DNA from: Adiantum capillus-veneris
Taxonomy: Eukaryota > Streptophyta > Polypodiopsida > Polypodiales > Pteridaceae
Reading direction: 5' to 3'
Length of the DNA stretch: 64,000 bases
Assembly: GCA_014529385.2 (NCBI GenBank)
Contig: CM043969.1
Span: 14,941,446 to 15,005,445 of the forward strand
Made by a program: the position numbers and the translations under genes. Position 1 is the stretch's first letter, and each line of letters begins with the position of its first letter. Positions 40,191 through 51,407 of the stretch are shown here, piece by piece. The notes beneath the pieces are model-generated. The model did not search any database, was not told where the DNA came from, and worked only from the letters and a program-made list of their open reading frames with translations.

Positions 40191-41918
40191 TAGGTTTTAA
40201 AAGGAGTTCAAAAGAGGGAGGGGGAATTTATATAGGAGGTGGGTTGGGGAATGACAAGAGGGGAGGTGCGGCGGGGGGAGTTTGTTTGGGAAATTGTGTC
40301 TAAAGGGGTTTGTAATTTAGAATATTTGTAGAGAGGTTCAGGGGAAGGGGGTGAGGGTCGAGGCTAGTATTAAGGGAGAGTTCTCCCCCGAAAAAAAAGG
40401 GGAACCCGAGGGGGGGAGGGGGTGTGGTGTTCTAGGAAGGTTTATCAAGGGGTATAAAGGGGAAGGGGAGGTTAGTAAAAGGTAGCTTGGTTTTAAACGA
40501 TTCGAGGGTAAAAAATTCAAGCGTAAAAACTTTTGGAGGGAAATTTTTTTACCGTTATTCTTAAAGGCAACTTGGTTTGAGTGTATTGCAACTACAACTA
40601 GTGAGAGAATGTGTTGTAACTAAAGCAAGTGAGATAGGGGGAGACCGCTAAGTTAAAAGCAGTGTGGTGTTTTAAAGGCAGTGTGGTTGTTAAAGGGTTC
40701 AAGTGGATTGCAACTAGAGCGAAGGAGAGAGAGGGGGAAACTGCGAGGGTGGGGATGGATAAGGGTTTGCGAGAGAGCGAGAGAGAGGGAGAGAGGGAGA
40801 GAGATGGGACAATATTACCATAGCAAATGTTTGAGTAGAAGAAACTTATAGTGGAATGCAGTTAGGTGGTAAAGATTTCAACATCAAGAGAGGGTTAGGG
40901 GTTTTCTTACATCAACAAGTCATGGCAAAAAACTTTTAATTGTAAAGGGTAAAGGGTAGTTGGTGGTATGGGGGTTTTCTTTACATCGTGAGATCAATGC
41001 AAAGAAGGGAGTACAATGAACACAGGTATGTCAAGGTATCTTGTCGGGGGAGGCTCAAAAACAACCTTAAGAAAAAAAGGAGATGGCCAAGTAGGGGTGG
41101 CCCAAGTATGTGAAGTTTTGAGCGTATTCTTGCAAAACACAAAAATGGGTGTTAGTGGTAGTAGGTTTTAAAAGGAGTTCAAAAGAGGGAGGGGGAATTT
41201 ATATAGGAGGTGGGTTGGGGAATGACAAGAGGGGAGGTGCGGCGGGGGGAGTTTGTTTGGGAAATTGTGTCTAAAGGGGTTTGTAATTTAGAATATTTGT
41301 AGAGAGGTTCAGGGGAAGGGGGTGGGGGTAGAGGCTAGTATTAAGGGAGAGGCCTCCCCCAAAAAAAAGGGGAACCTGAGGGGGGGGGGGGGGGGGGGGG
41401 GGTGTGGTGTTCTAGGAAGGTTTTTCAAGGGGTATAAAGGGGAAGGGGAGTTTAGTAAAAGGTAGCTTGGTTTTAAACGATTCGAGGGTAAAAACTTCAA
41501 GAGTAAAAACTTTTGGAGGGAAATTTTTTTACCGTTATTCTTAAAGGCAGCTTGGTTTGAGTGTAGTGCAACTAGAGCTAGTGAGAGAATGTATTGTAAC
41601 TAAAGCAAGTGAGATAGGGGGAGACCGCTAAGGTAAAGGCAGCGTGGTTTTTAAAGGGTTCAAGTAGGGGTGGCCCAAGTATGTGAAGTTTTGAGCGTAT
41701 TCCTGCAAAACACAAAAATGGGTGTTAGGGTAGGATAAAATATAAAGGGAAAGAGATGTCCTTCAATGTGGTTCTAAGGCTTTAGTTAGGATAGAGCTTA
41801 AATTAGGGCCATTAGTCCAACATAGGGTGGGTTTTTCGACATGTGCAAGGGTGGGGGAAAGGCTGCATGCTAGCTGGAGAGGTTTTCCAATGGTTAGGGT
41901 AGGATTAAGTTTCCGAGT
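40191..41918 (-). other. PLE spacer with a 971-bp partial tandem duplication (copy 2)
   Basis: Sequence from about 40190 recurs from 41161 (offset 971). The second copy then lacks about 400 bp around 41660, where short identical words (CAAGT) mark the junction. It includes 23 G at 41380-41402. The spacer matches 33365-34513 otherwise. Confidence 0.7.
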
Positions 41919-42652
41919 TTATGGTGAAAAAGGAAGTTTATAGATAATGGGGAGAACTTTTTTGGTTTTTGGAGTTTTGCTGAAAAGAGAAGGTCTTTCT
42001 TGGTAAGAGATTGAGCAAAAGACTTCTATTAAAAATCCTCTAGGATAACCCTTGCAAAGGAGCCTTTGGAAGAAGAGGTTTCTTAGGCTTGAGAAGCCCT
42101 TTGAGGTGCTCTCTCTAATGATATAACGTCTGAGTTCTGATTTAATAAAAGCCAACTTCTGGTGGAGAGGATGCCAAGAGATCCAAGGTATGTATTGGTA
42201 AGAGTTTAATGGCTTTTGGTGGTAGTTAGAATCTAGAATCCCACATTGGCTAAATCGACGTCCTTTATGAAAATGGACATCCAGGATAGTGGCTTCGAAG
42301 GTGGAGATGACATGGGTGATCACTATATGCCTTTGTAGAGGGGCGGCATAGGAGTTTAGTGTTTTGGATAGTGTGCTAAGCATGCCTGTCCAGATTCCAA
42401 ATGCATCATCTATGAATCTTTTATAATAAGCCAGGTTGAGGTTGTGGATAAGGGGGGAGTGGTTTTCTAAGTGACAGAGAAATAGGCAAACATAAACCAC
42501 TGCAAAGTTTGACCCCATAGCCGTGCCTTTTATTTGTTTCCACACTTTATCTTTGAAACAAAGATAATGATGTGAGAGGATTAGGGTGGCAAGTGAGATG
42601 ATGAACTCTGTTTTTGGATTATGAAAATGGTTAGCGATACAACTCCTAAGGG
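41919..42652 (-). pseudogene. Penelope-like reverse transcriptase, C-terminal part (second unit)
   Basis: Same palm region as at 34514-35293, with better-kept motifs: QIKGTAMGSNFAVVYVCLFL (motif B) and YKRFIDDAFGIW (motif C). Similarity to the other copy ends exactly at 42652, where the Gypsy LTR starts. About 940 bp of RT are missing between here and the resumption of PLE sequence at 50024. Confidence 0.85.
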
Positions 42653-42754
42653 TGACGGGAGCAAAGCGAACCCCGAACGCCTGATGGCCTCTCAAACACC
42701 GGGGACCGAATGGAGCGCCTCGAGCCTGTCATGGTAAAGCAAACAGGGGCACCA
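42653..42754 (-). repeat. 3' LTR of the Tat-like element (102 bp)
   Basis: Direct repeat of 49922-50023 with about five differences. Preceded on the minus strand by GCTGAAGCTAGG, a weak purine tract. Confidence 0.75.
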
Positions 42755-42862
42755 CCTAGCTTCAGCGGCTAGGACGCAAACAACACACCACCATAACAAA
42801 GTTTTCATCCAAGAGAGATGGATGCTTAGAAGTAATGATGAAGAGGAAAGGGAATGAGATCA

Positions 42863-42927
<65 letters not shown>

Positions 42928-44223
42928 GGGAGGGGTTATAACGGCTTAGTACTTAGGCATCACAAAAGGATGGCGAATCCGCACACCCTTCACACATACA
43001 CAAGCTCACTCCAAACACAAGATTAGGTGGCGATTCCGCACACCTCACATGGGCAAAACATTGCAAGAAAACATACTCACAAAACCTCAAGCTTTATTTA
43101 GAGAATTAGGCGATGAAATGGGGAGCATAGGGTAGGGGAATGAGAAGGGAGAGAGTGATAGAGCACATGGCGGATAGGTGGGAGTTGATGGCGAAGACTC
43201 GCACGAGGGTTATGGCCATCATCCTTCATTTAGTTGCCCTTCATCTTCCATAGCCAAGGGTGTAGAGGTCATTCTCAAGACAAGCATGGTGATTGCGGTG
43301 ATGGTGATGGTGTGGGTGTGTGTGTGTGCACTAGGCACACACAATGCATAGTGTGTCTTTGGTGATGTTGTGTGTGTATTTAGTGTGATGGTGACCCCTC
43401 TTTATATAGGGGAGGAGGGGGGAGGAATTCTAGAATTTAGAAATGAAGAAATCATTATCTACATAGGCCATGTGACTGTGGGCCCCACTTGTCTGGCTGT
43501 GTGTATGTGTGCCAGAACAGCAGTCTCATGAGAGAGAGACTAAGAGAGAGAGATGGGTTGATGAAAAAAAGTGAGAGGTGACATGGAGAATAAAGTAATT
43601 ACAAGAGGGGAGTGTGTTCAGAGGTGAATCTGTGTGCAGATGTGTGTGAACACAAGAAAAATCAAGTAACCACTGGGTGGGGATGGATCTGTGGGCACCT
43701 TTTTCAGTGAAACTGAGTGTGTGTGAGTGTGGGGAAGGTTATTTAGCTACAAGACAAGAGATATGGCGCCCTTTAGAGAGAGAGGGGGGTATTTGGGTCA
43801 TGGGATATGATAGGAGAGAGAAAGAGGGGGTGGGGTATACTATTTTGGAAGATAGGGTAAGTTGCATGTGAGTTAGGGTGCATTATTGGTGAGTTATAAT
43901 GCATTATTGGTAAGAGGTGGGGTAGCTTGAGGGGAGAGAGAAAGGAGAAAGGACAAGGGGAAGAGAGAGGGTGTTGACCTTTTGAGTGGAGGAGAGGAAA
44001 AGGGACACACGGCGGGGCAACAGTGAAGAAAAAGGAGGCAAGGTGGGGATGGGCTACCCCGCAGGCATGAGGTGGCCTATTTTACCTTTCTTATATATTT
44101 ACATAATCATACTTTATTTTTTTCTTACTTTTTTCCAATGCCTTTTATCACTCCCTCCCTAAGAGGGGGTTTTCATGGGGTGGGGACGAGAGAAGAGGGG
44201 TATGGGATCTTGGCTAGAGGCAT
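42755..44223 (-). other. Long 3' non-coding region of the Tat-like element
   Basis: Holds an (AG)n array (42867-42924), a GTGTGT-rich patch near 43310-43330 and AG-rich sequence. No gene is supported. Long non-coding 3' regions are usual in Tat elements. Confidence 0.6.
42867..42924. repeat. (AG)n microsatellite
   Basis: About 58 bp of AG dinucleotides. Confidence 0.95.
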
Positions 44224-46872
44224 TCATGTCTCTAGATCATCTGTTTGATCATTATCGTCGGAGGTGGCGGCTGATGGTGTGTCCTCATCTGGAATGTCAA
44301 TTGGTGGAGCCTGGTCAAATCGAAGAAAATAAGGTTTAAGTCGCCAACCATTTACCCTGGTTTTATGAAGTTTTCCATCAGCCTCCATAAGCTGGTAGCT
44401 TCCATTGGCATAATTTTTCCTGACGATGAAAGGACCTTCCCATCGGAGTAGGAGTTTCTTATCCTTGCGCGTGTCGAAGCGATTGTCGTAGCGGAGCACC
44501 AACATTCCTTTCTTCAATTCTTTTTTCCGGAGATGCTTGTTAAAGCTAAGCCGTCTATGCTCTGCTTGTGCTGCATAATAATTTATTGCTTCTTCTCTGT
44601 CCAGCTGCAGTCTTTCCAAGTTGATGATGTGATCTCTCAAATGCATGTTGGGCTGTTGAAGCTGGCTTGCCATTACTCTGAGACTTTGTAGTTGCACTTC
44701 AATGGGCAAGATTGCTTCCTTACCAAATACTAGATGATACGGTGTGAATCCCAAGGATGTACGAAATGAAGTTCTGTAGGCCCATAAAGCTGGTAGTAGA
44801 TACTTATCCCAGTCTCCAGGATGATTGTTTACCTGCTTGGTAATAATTAGACCACCACAAACCCCGTCGTGACAGCTAGCAATTACTCCCGTGATTTCCT
44901 GAGAGAGAGGGACCTTCCTGAGTATTTGGTCCTTACCCTTACAATACAAACCGTCATTGATGAGTCGATACCTTGTGGCCTTCCGCGTCAGCCATTGCTT
45001 CTGTCCCTTTGTTAAATCTGATGGGCATTCTTCTGTTTTCAAAAAATGCATGATGTCAGGCAAGGCATCACTGCCTTGAAATAGAGGGAGCTTCAGTTTT
45101 ATTGCTCCAACCACCACTTCCTGTAGTCTTTCACTTGCTAGGGCATCTGCTTCTTGGTTTTGAGCCCTTGGGATATGGTGTATTTGAACTTCTTCAAACT
45201 TACCCAACAAGGTTTTTACACCACTTAAGTGAGTCCTTAAACTAGGATTCTTGCATGTCCATGCTCCATTTACTTGCCTTACCAGAAGTAGAGCATCCCC
45301 AAATACATTAAGGCGTTGTACACCTTGCGAGACACACCATTGTAGACCCTTGGTTAGTGCTGCATACTCAGCTTCATTGTTAGAATGTGAATCTAACAAT
45401 TGGCCCAACGAAAATACCTTTGTCTCTTTGTCATCAAAGACCACTATGCCTGCAGCTGCTTTGTCGGACGCTTGCTTGTATGCTCCATCAAAGTAGAGAG
45501 AGTATGCTCCTTCTACCATCGGTGGTACTGGAGGTAATCGGACTTCTCCTTCCTTAGATTGCTTCTCCTCCCTTTCAAAGACTTGGTAGGTCATGAGTCC
45601 CCCCAAACTTGCCCTTGTCGTGCTTTCTACCTGTACCGTGTAGTCAAACTCTTGCAGACGAACTAGCCATTTAGTAATCCTAGCAGACACATCCATGTGT
45701 TGTACAACATAGGGAAATATTTCATCCGTGGTTAGAATCACAAATTGCTTAGGAAGCAAATATGACCTAAACTTTGTAGTTGCAAATCTAAGAGCTAGGA
45801 CTAAGTGTTCCACATGGGTGAAACCTTTCTCTGCTGCTGTCATCATTCGACTAGAGAAGTAGATTGGCCTCATGAAAGATGTCGTCGTATCCTTTTGGAG
45901 TAGCACAGCCCCCAATGAGTCATCACCAACACTTGAGGTGACATAGAATTTTTCATCCCACTTAGGTGGTGAGATAGTTGGCAGAGTGGCTAAGACCTCC
46001 TTTACCTTGTTGTAGTGATGTTCTCTTTCCTCGTCCCAAGTGAAAGTTGATCTTTGAGTGAGTTGTTGCAGTGGTAGAACAAGTTGTGATAGTAGATGTA
46101 TGAATCTACTTAAGTACCTCACCTTCTGTAGAAAAGAGACCAGTTGACGTGCGGTCGTTGGTGAAGGTAGGGCTATGAGTGCGGACACCTTACTTAGGTC
46201 GGCGTTGATACCTTTTGCTGAAATTTCATGGCCTAGTAGAATGACTTTACTCTCCCCAATGTGACATTTATCCACATTTAATTGCCCACCTAGGATCTGC
46301 AACCTGGCCAAACCTTCAGTTACCTTTTCTAAATGTGAAATACGGGAGCTATATATACAAAAATCATCAATGAACACTCTTATGGATGTTCCAAAGAACG
46401 GTTGAAAAACATATGTGACATATCTTTGGAATGTGGCAGGTGCATTTGTGAGACCAAATGGCATAACCCTGTATGCAAAACAACCCCATGGCGTGATAAA
46501 AGTGGTTTTTAGATGATCTTCCAAGGCTATGCGTATTTGAAAGTATCCAGAATAACCATCACAGATGGTATAGCATTCAAAACCCTCTACTTCATTCAGA
46601 ATTTCATCCAAGAAAGGGAGAGGAAAGTGGTCTCTCTTTGTAGTTGCATTTAGTGGTTTGTAGTCAACCCAGACCCTCCACTTACCATTCTTTTTAGGTG
46701 TCACCACTACGGGTGACACCCATTCTGAGTTTTCTACAGGATAGATGAATCCCGCCTCCAGTAGTTTCCTTACCTCGGCCAAGAGTGCCTTTTCTTGTAT
46801 GAACCCCAGTCGTCGTAGCTTTTGCACAACTGGTTTTACCCCTTCCTTCAGCTTAATATGATGTTCCACCAC
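44224..46872 (-). pseudogene. Reverse transcriptase, RNase H, second RNase H and integrase of the Tat-like element (fossil)
   Basis: A long open stretch of 882 codons. RT at about residues 20-210: WVSPVVVTPKKNGKWRVWVD, CFAYRVMPFGLTNAPATFQR and FIDDFCIYSS (F in place of the more usual Y/L before the DD pair). First RNase H at about 310-430: FYVTSSVGDDSLGAVLLQ, FTHVEHLVLALRFATTKFRS. Second, archaeal-type RNase H at about 470-600: YSLYFDGAYKQ, DSHSNNEAEYAALTKGLQW, NQEADALASERL. Integrase parts at about 670-850: CHDGVCGG, LPALWAYRTSFRTSLGFTPY, LVLRYDNRFDTRKDKKLLLR, WEGPFIVRKN. The element as a whole is not intact. The dual RNase H is the strongest evidence for the Tat lineage. Confidence 0.85.
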
Positions 46873-48050
46873 TGTAATGCCTGTGATTCTTTCATAGTTG
46901 TCATAAATCCCATCAACATTTGCAAAAAACTATCTTTCTCCTCAAGTGTTAATTCCGTAGACAACATACCCTTCAACCTACTTCCTCCTAGGCCAGGTGA
47001 TTTGCTCTCCTCTTCATTGGGTTGCCCTTTTGGTGATGGATCACCAGTTGTGCTTACCCTTTGTGGATCCTTCATAATGATACCCATCACATCAATGGAA
47101 CTGTCACTTTCGTCGGTGGATGTGGTCTCCTCCTCAGAACTGGAAGATTCGCTAGTGGTTTCATCTACCGATGTTTCCAGATTCATTTGCTTCTGCTTGC
47201 CAATCCTCATGTCATAGTAGATTGTCTCTCCTTTCTTACCGGTCATGCGTAGAAGGCCAGTACCCTAGTCCTGTTTTGCCTTCATGGCCATCAACCATGG
47301 CCTATAGCCCTCCCCTTTCTTACCGGTCATGCGTAGAAGGCCAGTACCCCCGTCCTGTTTTGCCTTCATGGCCATCAACCATGGACTTCCCAAAATTAGT
47401 GGATAGCCCTCCCCCTTAGTAGGCATTACAAAAACATCTACCTCTACCTCAGTGTTGAAAGCTTTGATTTTCACGGCAACGGCACTTACCACACCCACAC
47501 ACTTTACTTTTGCGTTGTTTGCCATCTTTGCCTTGCATGGAGAAGGCCTGTCAACCTTGAGCCCTAATTGAAGCATCATAGCTTCCCTCATTACACAGAT
47601 TTGTGCACCTCCAACAATGTAGGTGTTTCCAACCCTCTTTCCTTTTATGTTTACGTCGACAATTGGAAGGATGTCATCCATGTTGCATCCCGAAATTGCT
47701 CCGGCTACCTTTGTTTTGGAGCGTCTTGTACTTACCATTTTAGACCATTGTCGCCTTACTTTAGGTACAAGATGTAGCAACTGTGGCCATGTATTCTTCG
47801 GTCCTTGCTCTGCCACATCCAATGTTAGATCATAGGGCTTAGAACTTTCCCCTAGCTGGAAGTTGGTGATGCCCAATTTCCGTCGTGGCCTGGATGGCCT
47901 CTTGCTAGTTTCTCCTCTCATGCTTCTCTCATCATCTGATTGTGTAGCTTTCTCCCTCCTAGCTCTTTTCACAGTCATGGCTTCAACTGGTTTTAAAAAG
48001 GTTACCTTCTCCTTACCCTTGTCCCTCTCCTTTTCTCTAGGTGGATCCAC
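46848..48050 (-). pseudogene. Protease region of the Tat-like element (fossil)
   Basis: A retropepsin-like stretch is visible around residues 140-235 of the 48050 frame (VDVNIKGKRV...VFVMPTKGEGYPLILGSPWLM); the L-G-x-P-W-L end is typical of plant Gypsy proteases. Serine- and acid-rich linker follows toward the reverse transcriptase. A short internal sequence repetition lies near its end. It is not one continuous frame. Confidence 0.65.
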
Positions 48051-48187
48051 TACTACGCCTTTTCCTTTCTCTTCTAGCCTTATGATGTTTACAGGGCAAT
48101 TAGGTGGTGGGGCTGGTGGAAGAGGTGGAATGGATGCTTGTAGTGGTGTCTGGGGTGGATGTAGAATTTGTGTTGGTGGGGGTGGTG

Positions 48188-49093
48188 CTAGGGGTGGGGG
48201 TGGGGTGTTCTTTCTCTAGGGGGTGACAATTGGTTCCTCCTACCTCCTCTATTATAGTTTTGTCGTGGTTTGGGACAGTAGTACATACCGTGACCGTCTT
48301 CTCCGTAGTTGTAGCAATGATACTCCCTGTTTTGTCGTCGTGCTCTTCCAGGGTCTTGATCTCTTTCTTGACTCCTCCCTTGCTGTATTAAGTGGACAGA
48401 CAAATTCTGCAGTTGGTCAGTAATATGGGCCAACATATCTTGTTGGCCATCTCTTACCCCAAGAGCCGGTGGTGGTGGTGGAATGGTGGTTGTCATAGTT
48501 GTTGGTCGACGCGATGTTCCTGCTTCTATTGACTCAGTTTCTTTGGCTTTCATTCGCAGCTTCTTGTCCTTAAGACGAGCAATCTCAACGGCTAACTCGT
48601 ACGTAGCCGGGAATCTACCTTTCACCTTGTCCTTGAGAAGCGGCCATAAGCCATGCATGAACCGATATTTTTTTAGGAAATCGGGTGCAGCTTCCCCCCT
48701 TGCCAGTGACTCAACCCACCGTTCCCACAAATCCACAAATTTGGACTCATAGGTGGCATATTCTAAAAGACCCTCCTGCTTCAAGTCTCTCAACTTGTCC
48801 CACAACTTTTCTGAAGTGGTACCTCCCCCAAAGCGCCTCTTAAAAGCGGTTTTTAAGGGTTCCCAGTCATCCTTGGTTGCTTGTGGAAGTGCATTGTACC
48901 ATGATCTAGCTTCTAGATTCATGAGATGCTTAAAGATTCTAACCCGGGATTCATCCGTATCTTTGTTGCTCACTACACATGCTACTTCAAAGTCATCTAG
49001 GAAGTCTGTTACCAAATCCTCCCCCTTCTTTCCTTTAAATGTTGGAAATGCTACACTTGCCATGAGAACTGAGAGAGAGCTAGAAAGACACAC
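48188..49093 (-). pseudogene. Gag of the Tat-like element (fossil)
   Basis: Contains the Retrotrans_gag core (DFLDDFEVACVVSNKDTDE, then LEARSWYNALPQATKDDW and LKTAFKRRFGG) at residues about 30-95, and a CCHC-type knuckle (CYNYGEDGHGMYYC) near residue 265, where the second Cys is replaced. Gag packages element RNA. Further open pieces between 49848 and 49147 (MDEWLAGFANWTIEEEELQA and others) may be an upstream leader protein of the same element. Confidence 0.8.
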
Positions 49094-49901
49094 TGCTTAG
49101 CTTGCAAAAGTTTTTTTCTTCTTTACGAGGAGGCGTGTATACCCTCTTATACTAGGACATAGATTAAAACTTCAAATGGTACATTGCCTTGTACCAAAGG
49201 TAAGACAAATGGTGGATCTGATGCCAGAACCTCAAAAAATCGCTCCCCACCCAGCATGGTGTCAATGACGTGCTGGTAGTGAGCTTTCAAATCCAGTATT
49301 ACATTGATTGAGCGTACACGTGTTGGTATGTGTGATCTGTCTTGAGGTAGGTTGTACTGATTCATGTGAAGCTTAGAGGTGCTTAGTCACTGTCCAAGCT
49401 TGTGGGAGAGGGTGGTGTTCTTTCCTAAAACAAACTCAGTAGATCCCTAGTTTCACTAGTGAGAGTGTGAGCCAATGATTCCGTTATCTGTGCTTCAGCA
49501 TCAGGTGCGACTTGAAAACTGACTGTGATAATTACCTCGGTGACTTGAGTTACCCGATTCTCAAAGTAGAATAGTGTTGATTCTCTATTGTGTAGAGCTC
49601 CTTCCATTTTGTTGTTGTGGGTTGGTTGTAGGTTGCGGACATGGTTTCGACCTTCTTCTTCTTCTTCTTGGCACTTGGCCTATGTATATCCACTGGGTTT
49701 GGCGTGTTGGTTGACTCTCCCACTGCAAATCGATTACCGTTACGCCTGGCACTCGAGCTTCGATGGAGATGCGGAGTTCGTCTAGTTGTGCTTGGAGCTC
49801 TTCTTCTTCTATCGTCCAATTAGCAAATCCTGCTAGCCATTCATCCATTCACAATAGTTTAGGGGTTTCAGTCTTGTAAACTGAAGGGTTTCATGAAAAG
49901 A

Positions 49902-49919
49902 TCCTCAGTGGGGGCACCA
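49902..49919 (-). promoter_or_regulatory. Primer binding site of the Tat-like element
   Basis: TGGTGCCCCCACTGAGGA on the minus strand, 2 bases after the LTR end. Its first nine bases repeat the start of the LTR itself. The matching tRNA was not determined. Confidence 0.6.
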
Positions 49920-49921
49920 AA

Positions 49922-50023
49922 TGACGGGAGCAAAGCGAACCCCGAACCCCCGACGACCTCTAAAACACCGGGGACCGAATGGAGCGCCTCGAGCCTGTCA
50001 TGGTAAAGCAAACAGGGGCACCA
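49922..50023 (-). repeat. 5' LTR of the Tat-like element (102 bp)
   Basis: Starts TGGTGCCCC and ends CCGTCA on the minus strand. At 102 bp it is very short for a Gypsy element. Confidence 0.75.
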
Positions 50024-51407
50024 CCCTAATTGTTCTTCTTCTCTTCATATACTCATGGATGGGGGTGGGGGGGATTTGTGTGGAAGATGGTAAGGATGAG
50101 AGGGAGAAACCAATCCAAAGGTTCGGGAGGAGGGGGGGCTTGCTAAAAAGCAAGTGAATCCAAGACAATGGATGTGAAGGCCCTAATCTCTCCTCCCTCT
50201 CTCTTTTTTTGACTCCTTGCCATTGCGGTTGTCATCACAATTATCCTCCAGGTTGTTATTACAGTTTCCATTGCGGTTGCCATCATTGTAGCCATTGCGG
50301 TTGCAATCATTGTAGCCATCTCGGTTGCGAATGCCAAAACGGTTGTTATCACGATTGAGGTTTAGGTTGGTGGGTTTGTTGTATTTTGAAGGTTTGGTAA
50401 ACTTGTTGTAGGGAAAAGGTTTGGCGATGGAAGGAGGAGGGATTTTAGGTGAGAATAGGTTGTGAATGTGATTGAGAGGATATTTAGGAGTTATAGTAGT
50501 CTCTTTGGGCGTGGGGTGCTTAAAAGGTCTTTTAGATGGTGGGGAGCATGGTGGAGAGGGGAATTGTGGATTTTTGGAAGATTGGTTAAGAGGTTTGGTA
50601 GGGGAGAGATACTTGGATGGTTTGTGGGTATGGTGGGAGGATCTAGGGGGGCAAAAAGGGGCTTTGGAGGGAGGATGGTGACTTGGATTGGTGGAGGTTG
50701 CAATAGTAGGGGTTTTGGCAAACGGGAGAGATTTTAAATGTTTATGGACTTCAAGTTCCACAAGATCTTTGATAGTTTGCTCCTTAGGGAGGTGTAGGAT
50801 TCCCTCCTTCATGGTAGTAATAGAGCGTTTCTTAGATTTGTAAGCTTCTTCTTCCTTTGAGGAGGCCAAGTGAGAGTTAACGATAAAAGGATTGCATTAG
50901 GGAGAGAAATTGTTGAAGCGAGGATTCCTTCCAAACCCTTAGGTATTGGTGCCAATCGCAAGAGGCTAATCGGGGCAAGGTGATACAAGAGAGTTTTTTC
51001 ACAAGATCGGTGAGCGGCTTTCTACTTCGAGGTGATATCCTTCAACTTTAGTTTGTAGGTGTTGCACTAGAAGCTTTTGCGCTTGGGTAAGGGCTAGAGG
51101 ACAATCCATTTGATATTGGATTATACGGGCGATGAACTTGGCATGAAGGAGAGCTTGGGCTTGGGTATCATCCAAATGTAAGCGTGGTGGTTTCATGTTG
51201 AGGCTATTGGGATTGGCATTGTTTTTATGAAGTTCTACCAAGTGAGTGGTGTACAAGGAGGCTTCGGTTAGCTTTAGATGTAATTTCTTGAATTCAACTA
51301 GTGAGAGGTTGATGATGTCTTCGAACTCTTTGGGTTTTGCAGGGGAAAGGGGGCGTGATATTGGTGAAGCGGAGGTGAGGGCCTTGGGTGAAGAGGAGGG
51401 GGTGATC
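50024..51407 (-). mobile_element. Third Penelope-like unit, ORF1 part
   Basis: Resumes PLE sequence right after the Gypsy LTR: the first codons of the RT (near 50046), a 140-bp spacer, and ORF1 from 50183 upward. The match to ORF1 ends at about 51407, in the Pro/Ser-rich part, where unrelated sequence begins. The spacer here lacks the leader-piece insertion found at 36325-36890, so this copy shows the original ORF1-RT distance. Confidence 0.8.
50183..51407 (-). pseudogene. PLE ORF1, C-terminal two thirds (third unit)
   Basis: 50869-50183 is one open stretch of 228 codons: KSKKRSITTMKEGILHLPKE, the Pro/Lys-rich segment (NPQFPSPPCSPPSKRPFKHP) and the Asn-Gly-Asp tail (NRNGYNDGNRNGNCNNNLED). 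The preceding piece 51256-50999 matches the coiled-coil-like part (ALTQAQKLLVQHLQTKVEGY). Compared with the copy at 36981 it lacks one NL repeat block and one NG repeat, so the low-complexity parts vary in length between copies. Confidence 0.7.

Larger units (their letters stand above)
31612..42652 (-). mobile_element. Head-to-tail Penelope-like retroelement array (endonuclease not found)
   Basis: On the minus strand the order is: RT 3' part (42652-41919), spacer, hammerhead (about 40190-40149), leader, ORF1 (38681-36981), RT (36217-34514), spacer, hammerhead (33364-33322), leader, ORF1 start (31776-31612). Equivalent positions lie 6.8-6.9 kb apart, apart from a 971-bp internal duplication in the higher-coordinate spacer. 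Tandem copies sharing a repeated spacer ('pseudo-LTR') are a known habit of Penelope-like elements. GIY-YIG endonuclease motifs were looked for on both sides of the RT and not seen, which points to the endonuclease-deficient group (Athena/Coprina-like). The coding frames are broken in a few places. The array continues at 50024-51407 beyond a Gypsy insertion. Confidence 0.8.
42653..50023 (-). mobile_element. Tat-like Ty3/Gypsy LTR retrotransposon inside PLE sequence
   Basis: Bounded by identical-length 102-bp direct repeats (42653-42754 and 49922-50023) that run TGGTGCCCC...CCGTCA on the minus strand. A primer site follows the 5' LTR after 2 bases. In minus-strand order it has leader, gag (49093-48188), protease, reverse transcriptase, RNase H, a second RNase H, integrase (to 44224) and a long 3' non-coding part. 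A second, archaeal-type RNase H after the first is the mark of the Tat lineage. The LTRs differ at about five places by eye, so the insertion is not very recent. The flanks are both PLE but not adjacent positions of it, and no target-site duplication is seen. The element is not whole; it has a few breaks. Confidence 0.85.

Noticed and set aside
48223-49100. Open frames on the plus strand opposite the Tat-like gag
   Set aside because: Antisense shadows of the gag gene.
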